A stretch of DNA of 64,000 nucleotides from Cellulophaga baltica (GTDB lineage Bacteria > Bacteroidota > Bacteroidia > Flavobacteriales > Flavobacteriaceae), in the NCBI RefSeq assembly GCF_018861125.1, contig NZ_JAHKQN010000005.1, positions 289,939-353,938 of the forward strand. The letters are read 5' to 3'. Position numbers and translations under genes: made by a program. Positions within the stretch are counted from its first letter, which is position 1. Every line of letters starts with the position of its first letter. Below, in pieces: positions 61,030 to 64,000 of the stretch. The notes under the pieces are model-generated. The model was not told the origin of the DNA, did no database searches, and saw nothing but the letters and a program-made list of their open reading frames with translations.

Positions 61030-61734
61030 ATGCAAGCACTTTTCTTAAAATATCACTATTATTTTGTTTTAGCCTTTATCATACTATTTGGGATTAGCTC
61101 ATGTAAACAAGCTATAAATAAAAATGATAAACAAGTGATAAATAGTGAAGCATTACTGGCGCAAAAGGTTAAAACTGTTATTGACCTATCGGGAGTTCCA
61201 AACGATACTATTACTTATTCTAATCTTAATTTTTCTATTAAGAATGGACTTTTTTATTTTAAAGACAAAAAATATTCTGGAATCTTAAAAAAGTACCATC
61301 CTAAAGTTAAAATGGTTGTTTATATTTCTGTTTATAATGGAAAACGACATGGTCCTTACAATAGTTATTATGAAAATGGTAGACTATGCCAAACAAAACA
61401 GTATAAAAACAACAAAATTACTGGCCGACATTATATCTATTGGAAAAATGGCAACTTAAAAATAAGCTACTGGTACTATAATGGTATTAAAGAAGGTGTT
61501 CAAAAAAGGTGGTATAGAGATGGCTCTCCTTTTTGTGAGTTTAATTATAAGAATGGAAAACGAAATGGAAAGCAAAAAGCATGGAGAACATCAGGAAAAC
61601 TTCAGATTAATAATGAAATTATAAATGGCAATACATATGGTTTAAATAGAGCATCTCTTTGCTACAATGTTCAAAACGAAAAACCGGATCTTATAGGTTA
61701 TTCTACTGAAAGACCAAAAAAACCAAGAAAATAA
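61030..61734 (+). CDS. MORN/YwqK-like repeat lipoprotein
   Basis: Exported protein of 234 residues. A hydrophobic N-terminal segment ends in FGISSC (lipobox near residue 26). The middle holds tandem Y/W-x-x-G repeats of about 23 residues of the MORN_2 type: YNGKRHGPYNSYYENGRLCQ, then KNNKITGRHYIYWKNGNLKI, then NGIKEGVQKRWYRDGSPFCE, then NGKRNGKQKAWRTSGKLQ. Such proteins are labelled YwqK antitoxin-like in Bacteroidota, without evidence of a toxin partner here. A basic C-terminal tail follows. Role unknown, perhaps surface display. Confidence 0.75.
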   Translation: MQALFLKYHYYFVLAFIILFGISSCKQAINKNDKQVINSEALLAQKVKTVIDLSGVPNDTITYSNLNFSIKNGLFYFKDKKYSGILKKYHPKVKMVVYISVYNGKRHGPYNSYYENGRLCQTKQYKNNKITGRHYIYWKNGNLKISYWYYNGIKEGVQKRWYRDGSPFCEFNYKNGKRNGKQKAWRTSGKLQINNEIINGNTYGLNRASLCYNVQNEKPDLIGYSTERPKKPRK

Positions 61735-61803
61735 TACTAACAAAAATTAATTTTAGGTGTTACGGCTCTTTCTGTTTTACTAAAATTACTACGAATACTT
61801 TAA

Positions 61804-61841
61804 AAAATAAAATCCGCTTTTAGAAAGCAGATTTTATTTTT
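61804..61841. terminator. Bidirectional hairpin between MORN and PhnA genes
   Basis: Stem AAATAAAATCCGCTTT / AAAGCAGATTTTATTT with one mismatch and a 3-base loop; A and T runs flank both sides. It serves the convergent genes ending at 61734 and 61857. Confidence 0.65.
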
Positions 61842-61856
61842 GTAACTGTAATACAA

Positions 61857-62438
61857 CTATATTTTTTTTACGTATTTAGTAACTATCACTGTCATTGTTG
61901 GGCCAACTTTACCTTCAATAAATTCAGCATTTTCACGATCTAATGATATTCTACGAACTGCAGTACCCTGTTTTGCTACTTGGCTCGAGCCTTTAATTTT
62001 CAAATCTTTTATCAAAACTACGTTATCTCCATTTTCTAAAATAACACCGTTTACATCTCTATGAATAATTTTATCTGCTTCGGTTAAGTGTTCTCCTGTT
62101 TCTTTAGCAAACCTCAAAGTATCATCTTCTAAATACAGCATGTCTAATAAATCTTTAGGCCACCCTTCACCTTTTAAACGTGATAGCATTCTCCATGCAA
62201 CAACTTTTACAGTATCAAATTCACTCCACATACTATCATTTAAACAACGCCAATGGTTTGGATCGGTATTGTCAGGATTTTCTATTTGATCTATACAAAT
62301 GCCACAAGCTAAAAGACTACTATCAATACCACTAACCGATACTGGTGGTACTTCATAAACTTTTAAATCATCTGTTGACGCACATAATTCACATGTGTTA
62401 CCACTTCGGGCTTGTAACTCTTCTAAAACACTACTCAT
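61857..62438 (-). CDS. PhnA-domain (YjdM-like) protein
   Basis: Cytoplasmic protein of 193 residues. The N-terminal zinc ribbon has two pairs, C16-x-x-C19 (TCELCAS) and CGIC near residue 46; the C-terminal PhnA domain (about 130-193) shows DVNGVILENGDNVVLIKDLK, KIKGSSQVAKQGTAVRRIS and the final strand TMTVIVTKYVKKI. The name comes from the E. coli phn region, but PhnA/YjdM is not part of the C-P lyase; its role is not established. This version has a longer middle (helical, about 65-128) than the E. coli protein. Single gene; promoter -7 box TAAGTTTG is just upstream. Confidence 0.9.
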   Translation of the reverse strand: MSSVLEELQARSGNTCELCASTDDLKVYEVPPVSVSGIDSSLLACGICIDQIENPDNTDPNHWRCLNDSMWSEFDTVKVVAWRMLSRLKGEGWPKDLLDMLYLEDDTLRFAKETGEHLTEADKIIHRDVNGVILENGDNVVLIKDLKIKGSSQVAKQGTAVRRISLDRENAEFIEGKVGPTMTVIVTKYVKKI

Positions 62439-62457
62439 AACATAAACTTTATAAGTA

Positions 62458-62465
62458 CAAACTTA
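62458..62465 (-). promoter_or_regulatory. Putative -7 box of the PhnA gene
   Basis: Minus strand TAAGTTTG, perfect TAnnTTTG, 19 bases before the ATG; no -33 TTG at a normal distance. Confidence 0.4.
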
Positions 62466-62532
62466 AAATTATAATTTAATATTCACTTTAACACAACCAT
62501 TTAATATTTAAAAACATGTAACGTTTCACCTT

Positions 62533-62563
62533 TTTGCAGTACTAAATACATATTGTATATTTA
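62533..62563 (+). promoter_or_regulatory. Putative promoter of the DUF4407 gene
   Basis: -33 TTTG (62533-62536), 19-base spacer, -7 TATATTTA (62556-62563, one mismatch), 29 bases before the ATG. Confidence 0.45.
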
Positions 62564-62592
62564 ATACATCATCAATCAAAAATCAAATCATC

Positions 62593-63693
62593 ATGTTACA
62601 AAAATTCTTTATTCTGTGCTCTGGTGCAGATTCTTCAATTCTAAATGAATGTTCAGAAGGTGAGCGTAATAAATATGCAGGTATTGGCGCCACTATATTT
62701 TTTACTGCAGTTATGGCTTTTATCTCTAGCAGTTATGCATTATTCACTGTTTTTGACAATAGTTACACAGCTGTCTTTTTTGGTTTTATTTGGGGACTTC
62801 TAATTTTTAATCTTGATCGGTTTATTGTTGCTACTATAAAGAAAAGAGATAATTTTAAAGCTGAATTATTACAAGCTACACCAAGGTTAATATTAGCAGT
62901 TATTATTGCTGTCGTAATATCAAAACCTTTAGAACTCAAAATTTTTGAAAAAGAGGTAAATCAAATTTTATTAGAACAAAAAAACGAACTAACATTAGCC
63001 AATAAAGAGCAACTTGCACTACAGTACAAGCCAAAAATAGAAAGCTTAAAAAACAACATTCTAAATTTGAAAGCTGAAATAACTACTAAAAAAATAGAAA
63101 CAAACAACTTGTATAATACATATATTTCAGAAGCAGAAGGAACTGCAGGCACTAAATTATTAGGCAAAGGCCCTGTTTATAAAGAAAAACGAGAAAAACA
63201 TGATACTGCACTTGCTGATTTAAAAATACTGAAAGAAGAAAACTCAAAAAAAATAAGATTATTTGAAAACGAAATTACAGAACTAAATAAGCTTTATGAT
63301 AAATCTGTAGTACAATCACAGCCAATTATTGAAGCTTTTGATGGATTAATGGCTAGAATTACCGCTTTAAACAAATTACCTTGGTTACCATCTTTCTTTA
63401 TTTTTTTATTATTCTTAGCTATTGAAACCTCACCAATTATTGCAAAATTACTTGCTCCGAAAGGTATTTATGATATAAAATTAGAAGAAGCCGAAAGTAT
63501 TGTAAAATCATGGGCTTCACAAAAAGTAAAACAAAGACAATTATTGGTAGACACTGATGAGATTTTAAACTCAAAAATTTATAATGAAATTGCTTCAGAG
63601 GACGAAATATATACCTATAAGAAGAAAAAAGCAATAGCACTTTTAAAACTTCAAGCTGATGCATTTCAAGACATTCAAATTAAAAATCTTTAA
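62593..63693 (+). CDS. DUF4407 membrane protein
   Basis: Integral inner-membrane protein of 366 residues. Three hydrophobic helices near the N-terminus (about 27-50, 56-80, 97-116) are followed by a long charged coiled coil (about 120-250, with KNELTLANKEQLALQY and KKIRLFENEITELNKLYDK) and one more helix (about 258-282). The segment LIFNLDRFIVATIKKRD is the conserved signature of the family. The function is unknown; members are widespread in Bacteroidota and Actinobacteria, and the long coil may reach into the periplasm. Starts 154 bases from the divergent PhnA gene, with its own promoter. Confidence 0.88.
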   Translation: MLQKFFILCSGADSSILNECSEGERNKYAGIGATIFFTAVMAFISSSYALFTVFDNSYTAVFFGFIWGLLIFNLDRFIVATIKKRDNFKAELLQATPRLILAVIIAVVISKPLELKIFEKEVNQILLEQKNELTLANKEQLALQYKPKIESLKNNILNLKAEITTKKIETNNLYNTYISEAEGTAGTKLLGKGPVYKEKREKHDTALADLKILKEENSKKIRLFENEITELNKLYDKSVVQSQPIIEAFDGLMARITALNKLPWLPSFFIFLLFLAIETSPIIAKLLAPKGIYDIKLEEAESIVKSWASQKVKQRQLLVDTDEILNSKIYNEIASEDEIYTYKKKKAIALLKLQADAFQDIQIKNL

Positions 63694-63706
63694 ATTTAAA
63701 ACTAAG

Positions 63707-64000
63707 CTAGTTACCCCAAATACGGTTCCAGAGCCCCGCCAATAATTTTTTAGCATCTTTGGAATCTTTGGGTGTTTCTTCTATTTCTAATGTTGATCCG
63801 TTTTGTTTTAGTAAGTAGCTAAAGGCAAACCTACTTTCTGTTTTATCAAAACTCATTAAACCAAATCTTAAATCATTAAAATAGAGTTCTCCATTTTTTT
63901 CTGAAATAATATACCAACCTTCACAAATAGCTATTAAACGTTTGATATTTTTATTATCGGATAACTCGCCTAACAAAGCTCTATTTTTTGGATAGTTTTC
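63707..64000 (-). CDS. Probable DUF457-type metal-dependent hydrolase (C-terminal part)
   Basis: The open frame runs off the right edge, so only the last 97 codons are present; any start codon inside the window (such as the TTG at 63976) is spurious because the frame stays open beyond it. The visible part has short strands and aromatic residues (GWYIISEKNGELYFNDLRFG, then FAFSYLLKQNGSTLEIEE) ending RIWGN, which resembles the soluble C-terminal tail of membrane-bound YdjM/DUF457 hydrolases common in Bacteroidota. The family assignment is by resemblance only. It converges on the DUF4407 gene 13 bases away. Confidence 0.6.
   Translation of the reverse strand, partial: ENYPKNRALLGELSDNKNIKRLIAICEGWYIISEKNGELYFNDLRFGLMSFDKTESRFAFSYLLKQNGSTLEIEETPKDSKDAKKLLAGLWNRIWGN

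Noticed and set aside
61030-61734. YwqK-like protein as an antitoxin of a toxin-antitoxin system
   Set aside because: No toxin candidate lies next to it; the MORN repeats alone do not show that role.
1-64000. Search for CRISPR arrays, insertion sequences, phage genes or rRNA
   Set aside because: No repeat-spacer pattern, transposase, integrase or rRNA sequence was seen on either strand.

Overview
The window is a low-GC chromosomal segment from a member of the Bacteroidota, most likely a marine-type Flavobacteriaceae. The evidence is the gene content: SprA and PorP/SprF of the type IX secretion system, a SusC/SusD pair, a CarboxypepD_reg-like domain at the N-terminus of TonB-dependent receptors, the split cytochrome oxidase and SCO operon, and GcvH next to VanZ. 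Many genes also carry the Bacteroidota promoter signature (TTG, about 17-20 nt, TAnnTTTG). I see no insertion sequence, prophage, rRNA or CRISPR array. One tRNA (Leu, anticodon TAG) is present. Both ends of the window cut genes.

Layout. 0-3 kb: a LytTR response regulator (cut by the left edge) with its TPR-containing LytS-type kinase. 3-8.3 kb: VWA lipoprotein, PorP/SprF, a NifU-type Fe-S scaffold with a duplicated N-domain, dodecin, an MscS channel and TsaB. 8.4-14.1 kb: a complete MacAB/TolC-like export operon (ATPase, two permeases, adaptor, outer-membrane factor). 14.3-19.6 kb: an aa3-type oxidase assembly and structural cluster (CyoE, two subunit III proteins, subunit IV, a degenerate SCO-like protein, SCO, DUF420, a small CxxC protein). 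19.7-23.2 kb: metallo-beta-lactamase-fold hydrolase, two tandem TonB proteins, VanZ, GcvH. 23.3-33.4 kb: the giant translocon gene sprA behind ruvA, then malic enzyme. 33.5-37.4 kb: a 41-residue membrane-peptide ORF, Kdo transferase, a DegT-type aminotransferase and GalE (envelope sugars). 37.5-42.5 kb: a hypothetical gene, a small beta-barrel protein and sucA-sucB of the TCA cycle.

42.6-61 kb is the accessory and most interesting part. Three YHYH-domain lipoproteins are interleaved with a diheme peroxidase (MauG/CcpA superfamily), a monoheme protein, a GntR/FCD regulator, a SusC/SusD pair with no glycoside hydrolase, an orphan OmpR/PhoB-type regulator, and a beta-helix lipoprotein followed by a TonB-dependent receptor. 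The susC promoter carries three TGG-N4-CCA elements phased exactly 13 bp apart, directly over the predicted start of transcription. This is a strong candidate operator for the nearby GntR regulator. The set looks like an envelope uptake and redox system for a non-glycan ligand, perhaps a metal or a metal complex; that is inference.

58-64 kb returns to ordinary genes: tRNA-Leu, an M20 dipeptidase, the third YHYH protein, a MORN/YwqK-like lipoprotein, a PhnA-domain protein, a DUF4407 membrane protein, and the end of a probable DUF457-type hydrolase cut by the right edge. Terminator hairpins separate most transcription units and are listed individually.
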